A model generated the notes under the pieces. It was given only the letters and a program-made list of their open reading frames with translations. It made no database searches and was not told the origin of the DNA. 64,000 bases of DNA from Impatiens glandulifera (taxonomy: Eukaryota; Streptophyta; Magnoliopsida; Ericales; Balsaminaceae), in the NCBI RefSeq assembly GCF_907164915.1, contig NC_061868.1:31214439-31278438 (forward strand), in the 5' to 3' direction. Shown here piece by piece: positions 1 through 12,600 of the stretch (position 1 is its first letter; each line of letters begins with the position of its first letter). The position numbers and the translations under genes were made by a program.

Positions 1-2
1 AT

Positions 3-2850
3 TTGATCTCTGTTACACAACTTGATGAAGAAGGTCACAATTTCAGTTGTGGAAATGGTGCATGGAAGGTGACTAAAGGAGCAATTGTTGTTGCTCGAGG
101 TCACAAAACTGGAACGTTATACACGACTTCAACTTGCAGAGAAACAGTTGCTGCTGTAGTTGATGACTCGAAGAACAGTGAATTGTGGCATTGCAGGTTA
201 GGCCATATGAGCGAAAAAGGGATAAAAATTCTTTTGAAGAATGGACAGATTCCAAAACTGAAGTCTATTGAACATCAGTTATTTGAAAATTGCATTTTTG
301 GAAAACAGAAACGGGTGAGTTTCTTAAAGATTGGGAAGAAGCTCAAGAAATAAAAACTAGAGTTGGTACACACTGATGTGTGGGGACCTGCACCTGTTTC
401 TTCTATTGGCGGATCATACTACTATGTGACTTTTATAGATGATTCAACAAGAAAAGTATGGGTTTATTTTATGAAGCACAAGTCTAAAGTATTTGTTATT
501 TTCAAGAAGTGGAAGGCTTTGGTTGAAAATGAAACAAATCAGAAAGTTAAGTGCTTGAGTTCCGACAATGGATGTGAATATATCAATCCAGATTTCAAAG
601 AGTATTGTGCTGTGAATGTGATCAGTATGGTGAAGACTGTTCCTCGAACGCCTCAAGAGAATGGAGTAGCTAAATGAATGAATCGAACATTGAACGAGCG
701 TGCTAGAAGCATGAGATTGCATGCAGGGCTGCCTAAAACCTTCTGAACAGAAGCTATAAATACTGCTGCCTATTTGATAAACAGGGGACCCTCTGTTCCT
801 CTTGAATTCAGAATTCCTGAAGAAGCCTGGAGCAATAAAAAGGTAAACATTTCTTATTTGAAAGTGTTTGGTTGTTTATCATATGTTCATATTAATGAAT
901 GTGATAGGAGCAAGCTTGATCCAAAGTCTAATAAATGTTTTTTCATTGGTTATGGTGATATCGAGTTTGGTTATCGTTTATGGGATAATCAAAATCGGAA
1001 GATCATTCGTAGCAGAAATATTATCTTCAATGAACAGGTTCTCTACAAAGATTGTGTTGGGAAGACATCAGATGGTGATTCCAAGTTGAAAGAAACTAGT
1101 ATAGTCGATTTGAGAGATTTTTCAGCTGAATATATACCGACTGTCGAAGAAGAACAATGTGTTGTTGAAGATGAAATCGTTGAGAACGTGGCTCCAGAGG
1201 TAAATCAGCAAACACCGGTTATACAGTTGAGAAGATCGTCAAAAATCGAAAACCAGTTGAGAGGTGGTCTCCATCTCTAAACTATATCTTGTTGACAGAT
1301 AGAGGTGAACCTGAATACTATGAGGAAGCAATACAATCTGATGAATCGGTTAAGTGGGAGTCTGCGATGAAAGATGAGATGGACTCTTTGATGGTGAATC
1401 AGACTTGGGAACTCACTAAGATACCAAAGGGAAAGAAAGCACTTCACAACAAATGGATCTTCAGGATTAAAGAAGAACATGATAAAACCATGAGGTACAA
1501 GGCAAGGTTGGTTGTGAAAGAATTTCAACAGAAAGAAGGTATTGACTACAATGAAATCTTCTCTCCAGTAGTTAAATTGATGACAATCAGAACTATTTTG
1601 AGTTTGGTTGTGAAAGAAGACCTTCATCTTCAACAAATGGATGTCAAAACTGCTTTTCTTCATGGTGATCTAGATGAAGAAATTTATATGCGACAACCAG
1701 AAGGATTTGAAATCAAAGGAAAGATGAGCTTGTGTGTAAGCTTCAGAAGAGTCTGTATGGTTTGAAACAGGCTCTAAGGCAATGGTACAAGAAGTTCGAT
1801 AGCTTCATGAAAAGTAACAATTTTTTGAGGTGTGAAGCTGTTCATTGCTGCTATATCAAGAGGTTTGATAAATCGTACATTATTCTACTCTTCTACGTTG
1901 ATGACATGTTGATTGCTGGAGCAAGCTTGTATGAGATTAACAAGCTTAAGAAAGAGTTGTCTGAAAAGTTTGCAATGAAGGATTTGGGTGCTACTAAACA
2001 AATCCTTGGGATGAGAATTTTCAGGGATGAAGAAGTTCTCAAGCTTTCACAAGAAGAATATGTGAAGAAAGTTCTTAGCAGGTTCAACTTGTATGATGCA
2101 AAACCAGTTACTACCCCCTTAGCTAGTCACTTCAGACTATCTAAATATCAGTCGCCTTCAACAGAGGAGGAGAAAAATTACATGGCAACTGTTCCGTATG
2201 CCTCTGTCATTGGTTGTATTATGTATGCGATGGTTTGCACAAGACCAGACATAGAACATGCAGTGAGAGTTGTTAGCAGATTCATGAGCAATCCGGGTAG
2301 ACAACATTGGGAAGCAGTAAAGTGGATACTACGATACTTAAAAGGAAGTACGAGTCTTGCTTTGTATTTTCGAAAGTCTAATATGGGTTTGGAAGGATAT
2401 GTTGATGCTGACAGTGGTGGTGATGTTGATAGTAGGAAGAGCACAACAGGGTACATTTATACTCTGGGAGGTACTGCAATCAGTTGGGTTTCAAAATTGC
2501 AGAAGATTGTTGCTCTTTCTAGTTGTGAGGCAGAGTATGTTGCTGTGACAGAAGCTGCTAAGGAGATGATGTGGTTACAACCCTTTTTGCGAGAATTGGG
2601 TCAAGACTACGAGGGAAGTGTGTTGCGATGCGACAGTCAGAGTGTCATTCATTTGGCAAAGAATCCTGTTTATCATGGCAGGACGAAGCATATACAGGTT
2701 CGTTATCATTTCATCCGGTCAGCTTTAGAAGATGGAGTATTAGCTCTTGAGAAGATTCTCAGGAGTGAGAATCCAACTGATATGTTGACGAAAACTGTGA
2801 CAAATGAGAAACTGAAGTTGTGTGCAACTTCAGTTGGTCTTCTTCGTTAA
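3..2850 (+). pseudogene. copia polyprotein (integrase, RT, RNase H), broken
   Basis: Pol polyprotein that would integrate and reverse-transcribe the element. Domains in order: GAG-pre-integrase (3-350, with HCRLGHMSEKG), integrase core (about 360-700, with HTDVWGP, SSDNG and TPQENG supplying D, D and E), reverse transcriptase (about 1380-2130, with FYVDDM intact) and RNase H (about 2390-2800, with KSTTGY and LSSCEAEY). Damage: in-frame stops at 351 (TAA), 675 (TGA, where the family has R) and the TGA near 744 (where the family has W); a 1-base shift in the A-run at 1240-1245; and a lost base near 1722. The first zinc cysteine of the integrase HHCC motif is F (FENC). RT and RNase H are otherwise well kept from 1732 to 2850, so inactivation looks fairly recent. 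Confidence 0.93.
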
Positions 2851-2901
2851 GAAACCGAATGAAAAGCCACTACCGATCGAGAGATGATGAAGTTAGTCTC
2901 C

Positions 2902-2915
2902 AAGTGGGAGATTTT
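2902..2915 (+). other. Polypurine tract of the copia element
   Basis: Purine-rich aagtgggagat directly before the LTR. This is the usual plant copia plus-strand primer. It fixes the left LTR edge at 2916, where TG follows. Confidence 0.85.
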
Positions 2916-3281
2916 TGAGTTATGGAGCCTACACTTATAATAAACTCTACATTGTTAATTATAGTTTATTGAGTTTATCTTTTTTGGTTTTGGGCTTGGG
3001 CCTGACCAAAGTTATTTAGGTTTATTACCTGAATGTTTACCCTATAAATATGTAATTATTAAGGGTTTACATTAGATAGACATAATTCTATAGAGATAAA
3101 ATGTGAGGCAAAAACTCTGTATTCCTTCTTCTTCTTCATAGTGAAATCTGGTGGTGGCTGAAGTGGATGTAGCTCAATTTGAGTGAACCACTATAAATCT
3201 GTGTGTTCTTGTGTTCTTCTTTCTTGTGTTTTTTACAGATTGTTTCAAGCTGGTCAGATTTGGAAGATACAAATCCTAACA
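2916..3281 (+). repeat. 3' LTR of the copia element (366 bp)
   Basis: Starts TGAGTTATGG after the polypurine tract and ends ATCCTAACA, giving the TG..CA ends expected of an LTR. A TATA-like ctataaatatg lies near 3042-3052 and could be the element's promoter. No partner LTR is in the window, so the edges rest on motif alone. Confidence 0.8.
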
Positions 3282-3624
3282 TCAGAACGTCTAGACGCAA
3301 CGACACCTGGACGGAACGCCAACGGAACGCCTAAACGTGCTAAAAACAACGTCGTTTTGAGCGCCACATTCGTCTCCAACACGACGCCAAAGAGATAAGA
3401 TCAAAGACCATCTTTTATCTTCTCCTTTTAGAACTCCCTCGTTAGTCAACAATTTCGGCTCATTTATAGCCTGAAATGATCACTCTAAGATGGTGATCAT
3501 TTCTCCTACAAGAATAGGGATGATTCATTCATATTCTGGCTAACTTGAGGAAGAGTAGCCAAAACACAATTAAAGGTTTTTAGCTAATTCAACCCACTTG
3601 GAGCCTCCACCGACTCAGGGATAG

Positions 3625-3632
3625 TATAAATA
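3625..3632 (+). promoter_or_regulatory. TATA box of long repeat copy 1
   Basis: tataaata in a context (cgactcaggga before, ccccctaagtc-like after) that is kept in copy 2 at 6653-6660 and, on the other strand, at 12549-12556 and 23131-23138. Conservation in all four copies supports it as the repeat's own promoter. Confidence 0.6.
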
Positions 3633-5447
3633 CATCCCCTAAGTCATTCCGAAGGCAAGAGATCCACTTTTCACCTTTCAACTTTGATTTTCAGAAATTC
3701 GCCATTAAAGCTTCAAACTTTCAGATTTTTTTAAAAACTTTAGATAAGGCCTTAAAACTTGGATCTGAGCATCCCAATAGTTTCCCTAAGGTTAATGGAG
3801 TGTTCTCAAATCCTTGGTAATGATCCAATCACCCTCTAATTCATATTCATAGTTTGAATTTGAATTTTTTATATTTTAAATTGTATAAGCTTGTAATTCC
3901 TATTTATGGTGTTTTATGGTTGAATATTGATCCTAGGATCATTTAGAAATTATTTGGATAGGATAGAACCGATCAATCGATCTTAAGAATAAAAACCCAA
4001 ATTTGAATTTTTAAAATCCAAAAACTAGGTTCGCTGTTCTTGGGCTAATTAGGTTGAATCATAGCTTATAAAGCATCCCAACATGATTGTAATGATGTTG
4101 GACAACTGTTTGGATCACGTTTGATCCATCTTGATCATGTTTGATCAAAATTAAAATATTCAATATAATTGAAAATTTTGAGTTCTTGATTTGGTCAAAA
4201 CAAACAGCCAGTGTTCTTGTTTTAATACCAATCAAGTATATAGGATATAAGGAAGCTATTGAGTATCTCATTTCCATTCAAAACAGCTTTAAAATCAAAA
4301 ACTCAATTTTTGATCACAAACTGTTTTGAATAAATTGATCATCATTAAGGTTGATTAATACATTGAGATGATGATCAACATATTCATGGGAGCTTTGTGA
4401 AGCTACACATACCCTTGGATCAAAGAATCAAAGCTAAAAAAAGAACCTTGTTGTTTTAAGAACTGTGGCTTGTTCTCATAGGATCGAGAGATTCGACCGA
4501 AGATACTCAGTCTGGACCGAAACCTAGGACTAAGAAATTCAAACTTAGGATCGAGACATAGGACTAATATTTTCAACAGGACTGAGAGATCTGACCGATG
4601 TTATTGAGGTAGGACCGAGAAATCCGATAGAGGATTTTCATCCCAAGACCAAAAATTCGAGAACCTAGGACTAAGAGGTCCAAACTTAGGACCGATGAAT
4701 CTTGACCAAGACCGAGAATTCCGAAACTCGTGATCGAGGGACTTAGCCCAGAGTAAACCTAGGACCGTGAGATTTATACACCTCGACTGAGGGACTTAGC
4801 CCTAGGCTAACCTAGGACCGATGAGTTTATACACCCAAATTGGTAATTTCAGTCAAGGATGAGAGTCCTTAGCACCCAGACCGAGGGTCTCTAGACCCCG
4901 ACCAATAAAAATGGACCCGAGGCTTAGGACTCCGGTCCTAAGGCTTGTTTGGTTCTATTTTTCAAAACCCAAAATTATTTTTATAATTTTGGGACCCTCA
5001 AACTATTTTCTAAAAATCTCAAAAAATTATAAAATGATTTAAAAATATTTTTGGGATATTTCCACAAAAAATATTTTGACTAAGGCTTGTTTGGTGTTTA
5101 TTTCTAAACCCTAACACCCTTAAAATGACTAATTTTTTTCATGTATAATCCTCCTTAGTTATCATTAGCAACATTACCAACATTTAAATATTGTTGTTTC
5201 AATATTTTAAATAACGCTAAAACCTAGAAACATGACTAGGGCCGGAATAGTAATTACTTAAAACTCAAACGTTATACAATCAATTTTCAAAAGCCAACTT
5301 TATAAATAGAGACTGTTTTTAAAACGGGTATGGAGGATGGAGCGCGAAAGTCCTTTCTCGAGTATAATCAAACTACGAACTGAAAGATAACATTGGTTAA
5401 TATGTTGTATACGTATGCCAACTTTTATTGATTTTTAAAAAACAATA

Positions 5448-5459
5448 TTGGCGACTCTG
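5448..5459 (+). other. Primer-binding-site-like motif (tRNA-Arg type)
   Basis: ttggcgactctg follows an aaca end. The same motif is at 10675-10687 on the - strand in copy 3 and is decayed in copy 2 near 8515. The first 12 bases fit the known Ogre primer site; the bases after it (ttttaaaa) do not. Confidence 0.5.
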
Positions 5460-6310
5460 TTTTAAAATCAATAATCTTTTAAATTAATTATGATTAATTA
5501 ATTTAAAATAAAGGATTTTCTTAAAATCAAATTTTGATTTGATTATCATAAATCTATGAATTATTTAAAATTAAACCCCGAAATTAATTACTTTTTTAAT
5601 TAATTTCAAAAGTGGTCAAAAATCAACTAAATCTTTTAAAAATAATGTTTTATTTTAAAATAAAATTTCTGACACGTAAACCGAAGTTGAAATTATTGAA
5701 TCTCGAGCTTTTCATGGAAACCGAAACAAAGAATTTTTTCAAAGTGACAACCTCAAATTATTAAAATTATGATAATTAAAGCTCATACAATAGAATTTAT
5801 AGATTACGTATTGTTTTATTAAAATGACTCAAATTCAAGTCCAAAATAATAATTTTATTATTTAATTAATAAAATAACTTAAAAGGTTATTTAAAATCGA
5901 TTTTTAATCCCTTTTAAATCCATTTCTTCACAAAAAAAATTCACAAAAAGTATTTCTTGAATCAATAAAAATTATGATCATATTTTATTTTTTTGGTATT
6001 TATAAGAATTTTGGGGTATTTTATTTAATTGATTTAAGTCATGAATTAAACATAAATCACAATTAAATATTTGTAATCCCTTCTTTGGTCTAATTTGGGT
6101 AAAATAAATACAATATTTTATCCTTCAATTATTTTTAGAATTTTGGAAAATTTCCTTAATTAGGGTTTAATTATCACAATAATTAACCATGAATTAGGTT
6201 TTAATTCATTTTTTGAGTTATTTTAAATATAAAAATCCAAAATATTATTTTAATATTATTAAAAATAATAATATTATTTGAAAATAGGGTAAGTCAAATT
6301 TTCATGCTTA

Positions 6311-8830
6311 TACTAACGAAACTCCCATACGGAATGGTGCCTAGATGGAACGCCAACGAAATGCTCAAACACGCTCAAAATAACATCGTTTTGAGCGCCA
6401 CTTTCGTCTATAACGCAACACTGGAGGGATAAGGACGAAGATCCGTCATTGATTTCTTCTTTTTGGAACTCCCTCGTTAGTCAATCATTGCGGCTCATTT
6501 AAAGCCTAAAATGATCACCCTACGATGGCGATCATTTATTTCTATCAAAACAAGAATGATTCATCCTTATTCTAACGACTTAAGCCAAGAACAACCATTA
6601 ACGGCTTTTGGCTGATTCAGGCTACTTGAAGCCACCATCGACTTAGGGCATCTATAAATAAACCCCCTAAGTCGTTCCCAAAGTAGAGAATCCAATCTCC
6701 ACTCTCAAATCACGATTTACAGAAAATACGCCATTAAAGCTCAAACTTCTAGATTTTTCGAAAATCTATTTGAAGCCTTAAAACTTGGATCCAAGCATCC
6801 AAAAAGTTTCCCTAAAGATCAAAGAGTGTTCTCCAATCCTTGGTAAGGTTCCAATCACCCTCTAATTCATATTCACAGTTTAAATTTGAAATTTTTATAT
6901 TTCAAATTGCATAAACTTGTATGCCTGTTATTTATGATGTTTTATGGATAGAAATTGATCATATAATCATTTAGAAACTATCTAGATATGATAGAACCGA
7001 TCAATCGATCTAAATAACAAAACCCAAATATGAATTTTCAAAATAAAAAATGGGTTTCATGTTCTTGGGCTAATTCTGTTAAATCATAGCCTAGAAAGCT
7101 TCCCAGCATGATTGTAATGATGTTCGGGAACTGTTTGGATCATGTTTGATTAAAATCAAAATTTTCAAAATAAATGGAAATTTTGAGTTCTTAAATTGGT
7201 TCAAACAAGTAGCAAATGTTCTTGTGTTGGTACCAATCAAGTGTATGTAGTATATAAGGAAATTATTGGATAACTCCTTACACTTCAAAACAACTTTAAA
7301 ATCAAAAATCTGATTTTTTATCACAAATTGATTATCATCCAGCTCAATTGATACATTGAGATGATGATTAACATGTTCCTGGTAGCTTTGTGAAGCTATC
7401 CAAACCCTTGGATAAAAGAATTCAAGCTAAAAAATGAATTAAAAAATTAAACCTTTGATGTCCTTGAGGACCGAGAGATACGACCGAGGATCCTCGGTCT
7501 AGACCGAAACCTAGGACTAAGAAAATTGAACATATGATTGAGACATAGGACCGATGTTCTTAACCTATGACCGATGTTCTTGAGCTAGGGCTGAGAGATC
7601 CGACTGATGTTCTTGAGCTATGACCGATAAATCCGATCGAGAATTTCCACATAGGACCGAGAGGTCCAACCCGGGACCAAGACTCCCGAACCTTAGGACT
7701 GAGAGGTCTGACCTTGGGACCGAGAATCCCTAACCCGGGATTGTGAACTTCCGAACCCCATACTAAGGGACTTAGGCTAGAGCTAGCCTATAACCGAGAT
7801 GCTTATACATCTCGACCGAGGGACTTAGCCCAAGGGTAGCCCAAGACCGATATGTTTGTACACCTAGACTGGTAAGTTCAGCCAATGATCAAGAGTCCTT
7901 AGCACCTAGACCGAGGGACTTCAGCACTCAGACCGAAGATCCCGAACCTCGACCCGAACCGAGGGTTTGTTGACCTCGACCGATAAAAATGAACTTGAGG
8001 TTTAGGACTCCAGTCTTAAGGTCGGCTTGGTACCCATTTTAAAACTCAAAATTATTTTTGTAATTTTGGGACTCCAAATCATTTTCTAAAAATCCCGATA
8101 AATTAGAAAATGCTTTTAAAATATTTTTTCAGATATTTTCACAAAAATATTTTGACAAAGTCTCGTTTGGTGTTTATTTCTAAACCATAATGCCTTTAAA
8201 AATGACTGATATTCTTTAGGTATTTCCTCCCTAAGCGATCATCAACAACATGTACCAACATTTAAATATTGTTGTTTCAATATTTTCAATAACGCAAAAA
8301 CCTTACGCATATTTAAGACCGAAAGAATAATTGGTTAAAACTCAAATATTATACAACCAATTTTCAAAAGCCAACATTATAAGTAAACACCGTTTTTTAA
8401 ACGGGTACGAAGGATGAGGCGTGAAAGCTCTTTCCCAAGTATTACCAAACTACAAACTAAAAGAAAATTCTAGTCAATACATTTGTACACGTATGCCAAC
8501 TTTTTATTGATTTTCAAAAATCAATTGCTGATTTTATTTCAAAATAAATAATCTTTTAAATTAATTATGTTTGATTAATTTAAACTAAAGTATTTTCTAA
8601 AAAATCAAATTGTGATTTGATTATCATAAATCTCCGGATTATTTAAAATTGAAGCCCCAAATTAATTATTTTTAATTAAATTCATAAACTGTTAGGAATT
8701 AATAAAATCTTTTAAAAATAATGTTTTATTTTAAAAAGAAAATTCTTGACACGCAAACCGAAGTTGAATTTCTCGAACCTCGAGTTTTTCCGCGGAACTA
8801 AAACTTAAGGGTATTTCCGGAGTTACAAAT
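6311..8830 (+). repeat. Long LTR-plus-leader repeat, copy 2
   Basis: Direct repeat of 3282 onward, in the same order: the gcgccactttcgtc segment (about 6390), a TATA box at 6653-6660, the conserved gatcaatcgatc stretch (about 6995), the GACCGAG-rich block (about 7460-7990), acgggtacgaaggatg (about 8402), a decayed primer-site region (about 8515) and the AT-rich leader to about 8830. It follows copy 1 head to tail, so the pair looks like LTR-leader-LTR-leader. No coding region lies between them. Confidence 0.62.
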
Positions 8831-8857
8831 ACATATTCTCATAAAATTAAGTTAAAA

Positions 8858-9344
8858 CGGCTTTAATACCTATTGTTAAAATTATCCAAATTAGATACTA
8901 ATTTAAACTACCTTAATTTGTAAACATAAATCTTCTCTTTCTTTATAATGTAAATATTCTTTAAATTTCTCTTTCCTTAGACTTTCCTTAGTAGGAATGG
9001 TTTTTCCAATTTGATGAGTATGTCAAATTTGTTTATCTGTAATGGGACGCAAAGAGGAAATTGATGGCACGCAAAGAGGAAATTGATTGTACCTCAATCA
9101 AATAAATAAGGACCATATTGTTAAAAAAATAACTAACATGTTAGTTATTTTGGTTTGAATAATTCCAATTTAGCACATTTATAAAATTAGAAATATCACT
9201 TAAGTTATCCTCATTTTATATTCATAACAAATATACATATAAGCCATAAACTTAATTTTACATTAGATCACATTATTTTAGCTTATATTAAAGAAGACAT
9301 TTGCACAATTATTTATTATACTCCTGACTCTATAAATTCTAACA
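8858..9344 (-). repeat. Old copia-type LTR with adjoining primer site, relic
   Basis: 8874-9344 (about 471 bp) aligns along its whole length with the LTRs at 48751 and 52674. Shared landmarks are tgttaaaattatcc at the start, ttagttatt, aagccataaactta, acaattatttattata and the aaca end. Just left of it, 8858-8873 (ggctttaatacctat) is a decayed version of the tRNA-Met primer site ggctctgatacca next to the LTR at 52674. It is therefore an LTR plus primer site of a - strand element. It is much more diverged than the pair at 48751-53157. Confidence 0.75.
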
Positions 9345-10480
9345 GTTCTTACCTTTCTAAGTCCTTAACAATTCTATGCTTTTTTTATTCTCTACTTTAT
9401 CTATATTCTTCTCAAAAAAATTCTTGTATAGACATTCGAGTTCATATGTTTCTTTTTTATATCCACGTGTAATTGTTGATCTTGTAAACATTGTACCTAG
9501 TTCATTGTTTTTAATTAACTCATGTTGCAACACTTTTAAATAACTATATTCATAAACTCTTAAAAAGTATAAAGAATTAAAAGTTTTATGCCAAATAAAC
9601 TTTGTTAGTAGAGACAGGTTAGGAAAGCAAGATAATACATGTGTAGACTAATTAAGTATTTGAGGTTGGTCCCCTATTGTAACAAAAAAACTTACTCAGA
9701 ACTCTGGAATGCATACTTTCGACTCTCATTTTCTTAGTTTTAAAATTACACTAAGTTGCGACTAAAACCAATGCTTATCATAAAAATGTTATAGTAACTT
9801 AGCACGAATCAATATCAAGAAATGGTGCTAATCAGATAATCAAAAGAAAGGCAATGTACATAAGAATGAGAAAAATTCCATATGAGATTTATGATATTTT
9901 ATTGGATATTAATAGTATCACAAAACTCATAATAAGTAAAAAAACTCATACCAATTCCAAATAAGTATCTCAACTAATTATAGGTATAAAATATACCTCA
10001 ATCTTTATGATTAATATTAATTAACATAACAATGATTATAACTGCTACTAACTATTAACTAATATATATATATATATATAATAATGCTTAATTTGAATTT
10101 GTCGGGTCGAGAGCTGTGGTTAATTTGAATATATATGTGAGAGTAAATGGATACTTGAGTCGGATCGTGGGTTGACCCGCCCATAAACTTGAAACGGTTA
10201 AAAATAAAATTAAAAATGCTATATGTATGTTTCGAACTTCTAACCTAACAAAAATAAGTAATATCCTTTAACAAACTAAGCTAATAAGACTTTATATTTT
10301 AAATTCTACGCAAAATTTAATGAACGCGCGACATTCATAACAATATAATTTATATTGTAATCTTTGAGAAATCCCTAGTCCGTAGCTTAGCACGTGTTTG
10401 GAGGACACATGACAATACAGGGGGACCTAGAGTGGCTCGAGGTTCGATGGTTTCAACCTTAGTTTACATGTTAGACATCT
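9345..10480. other. AT-rich intergenic stretch, no gene seen
   Basis: I see no coding region. It contains an AT microsatellite (about 10058-10080) and a stretch at 10100-10470 with gggttgacccgcc and cgaacttctaacc phrases that resemble decayed transposon DNA, but I cannot assign it. Confidence 0.5.
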
Positions 10481-12600
10481 TTTTAAATTAAAACATTATT
10501 TTTAAAGATTTTGACAGTACATGACAGTTTTTAAAATCAATTATATAAAATAATTAATTTTATTCAAATATTAAGAATCTGAGGATTTGTTGTAACCAAA
10601 TGACGATTTGATTTAAAATCCGGTTTAAATTAATTAAACATAATTAATTTAAGAAAATATTATTTATTTAAAAACAAAGTCGCCAAACATACTTTATATT
10701 AGAGTTTTTTATAAGGGATTCGTTATTTAGTTACGATCAGAAAAGAGCTTGCACGCTATGTACTCCACGCCCGTTGAAAACAATTTTATATTTTAAAAAT
10801 TTGGCTGTTAAAAGATTTATTTATAACGTTTATTTTCATTAATTAGTAGTCCGGGGGTCCTAAACAAGGATAAACTTGGATTATGTAAATAATTGTACAA
10901 AATTATTTAGAGGTGCACGTAACTGCGATTGTGGTTAGAAAAGATTGAGTAAAGGACCTAAAAATAATAGAAAAAAGTATTAAAATTTACAACTAAATTT
11001 CAAATGGAGCCTTAGTTAAAATATTTGTTTAGGAAATATACAAAAAATATTTTGAAATTATTTTCCGACCTTTCGGGATCATTTGAAAATGGATTGGGTT
11101 CCAAAATTACAAAAATAATTTTGGATTTTGAAAAGTGGAACAAACAGGCTTTAGGACCGGAGTCCTAAGGGTCGGGTCCGTTTTTGTCGGTTAGGGACTA
11201 GAGAGACTCGGTCTAGACTAGGGGAGCTCTCAATCGGGGTTCGGATACTCGGTCGAAGGACCGAAGTCCCTAGATTAGTGTGCCGAGGACTCTTTGTCCT
11301 TGGCTGAAATTACCGGTTTAGGTATAAAAGCCTATTGGTCCTAGACTAGCTTGGGGCTAGGTTTCTCAATCGAGGTATAGAAACCTCTCAGTCCGGGGTT
11401 AGCTCTAGGCTGAGATCCTCTGTCCTGGGTTTGGGAAACTCGGTCCTAAGGTTGGACCTCTCGGTCCTAAGACCTGGGAGTCTCGGTCCTAAGTCAGATT
11501 TCTCGGTCCTAGGTGAAAACCCTCGATCGGATTTCTCGTTCCTAGCTCAAGAACATCGGTCCTAGGGCTCGGTCCTAACTCAAGAACACCGGTCTTTAGG
11601 CTCGATCCTAACTCAAGAACATCGGTCATTGGTCTCGGTCCTAGATTAATTTTCTCGTTCCTTGGTCTCGGTCCTCGGTCCTACACTTGGTCCTACAGGA
11701 TTTGGTCCAAGAACACTAAGTGTTCTTCATTTGGTTCAAAGTTGCAAGTTTGCAACTTTTGATACAGATCATGAAAATGTGATCCGTAAGTTGTTGTTAA
11801 CTCAATTGGATGTAGAGATCACAACCCCTAATTCTAAAACCGATCAATCGAGCCCTAAGACGATTGATTTTTTGAAATGATTTTTAGGGCAAAATTTGAG
11901 AACTTTTAAATTAGGCCATCTCATGACCTAATTCTTGTTCCAACAACTTCCAAATGATGTTTATAATCAAACATGACCAAAATAAGAACGTCAATCAAGC
12001 TCGGTAACAAATTTCAAAACTGAAATTAAAATTTTTATTTTGAAAAATTTCAGTTCGATCAAACATGATCTTGATGTATGTTTTATGATTTGATACTCAT
12101 TCTAACATGTTAGGCAGCTATTTGAATCAAAATTGAATCTCAAAAGCTCAAGAACACAAATTTCAAAATTTCCAATTTTTTAAATCAAGTTTGAGTTTTT
12201 ATTGGGGTTGAATTGATGAAATCTTTTTTGATAGAAAGCTTGGACATTATTTGAGGATCAATTTTGACTATAGAAAGTACATAATTGAACCATAAATAAG
12301 TTCAAGCCAATCAAAAATGAAAAAAAAAATCAAATTTGAATCACAACATGAATCACAGGTTGTTTGAAAGCTTACTTGTGATTGGAGAATACTCTTATAA
12401 TCTCAATGAAGCTTTCCATCTAGATCAAAGTTTGGAGCACCAAAACAGTTTCTTCAAAAAATAGTCGTTGGAATTCCTTTAAAGATCTTCGAATAGACTG
12501 TGATAGTTTGATTGTGTTCGATGGATTGAAGGAAGAAGACGTAGGGAGTATTTATACCCAAGCTAGATCGGTTTCGAAGCCGAATTCGTATTCAATTTGA
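10481..12600 (-). repeat. Long LTR-plus-leader repeat, copy 3 (inverted)
   Basis: Reverse-complement copy of the repeat at 3282 and 6311. Reading the - strand from high to low coordinates: TATA box (12549-12556), a GACCGAG-rich block (seen as ctcggtcctagg runs, about 11150-11700), the aacgggcgtgg-like segment (about 10770), primer-like tttggcgactttg (10675-10687) and an AT-rich leader to about 10481. The short open frame at 11662-11880 lies within the minisatellite-like block and is not a gene. Confidence 0.6.

Larger units (their letters stand above)
1..3281 (+). mobile_element. Ty1/copia LTR retrotransposon, 3' part, degenerate
   Basis: The window opens inside a copia-type element. The order GAG-pre-integrase, integrase, reverse transcriptase, RNase H, polypurine tract, LTR is seen directly and is the order that defines Ty1/copia. 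The 5' LTR, primer site, gag and protease lie before base 1. The polyprotein is broken by in-frame stops and two frameshifts, so this copy cannot move by itself. It sits against, and probably inside, the long repeat that begins at 3282, because that repeat's left end is missing exactly where the copia LTR ends. The target duplication cannot be checked because only one end is in the window. Confidence 0.93.
3282..6310 (+). repeat. Long LTR-plus-leader repeat, copy 1 (Tat/Ogre-like gypsy?)
   Basis: Copy 1 of a repeat found four times in this window. Seen directly: a TATA box (tataaata, 3625-3632), a stretch rich in degenerate GACCGAG and CCTAGGACC motifs (about 4480-4925), and then ttggcgactctg at 5448-5459, after which copies 1 to 3 (at least) continue with matching AT-rich sequence. 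In plants the motif ttggcgactctg right after an LTR is the tRNA-Arg primer site typical of Tat/Ogre-type Ty3/gypsy elements. I therefore infer that up to about 5444 is LTR and 5460-6310 is untranslated leader. No gag or pol remains. The lineage call is inference; the repeat itself is certain. Confidence 0.62.

Noticed and set aside
11662..11880. 72-codon frame
   Set aside because: It is within the GACCGAG block of the inverted long repeat; repeats of a stop-poor unit create such frames.
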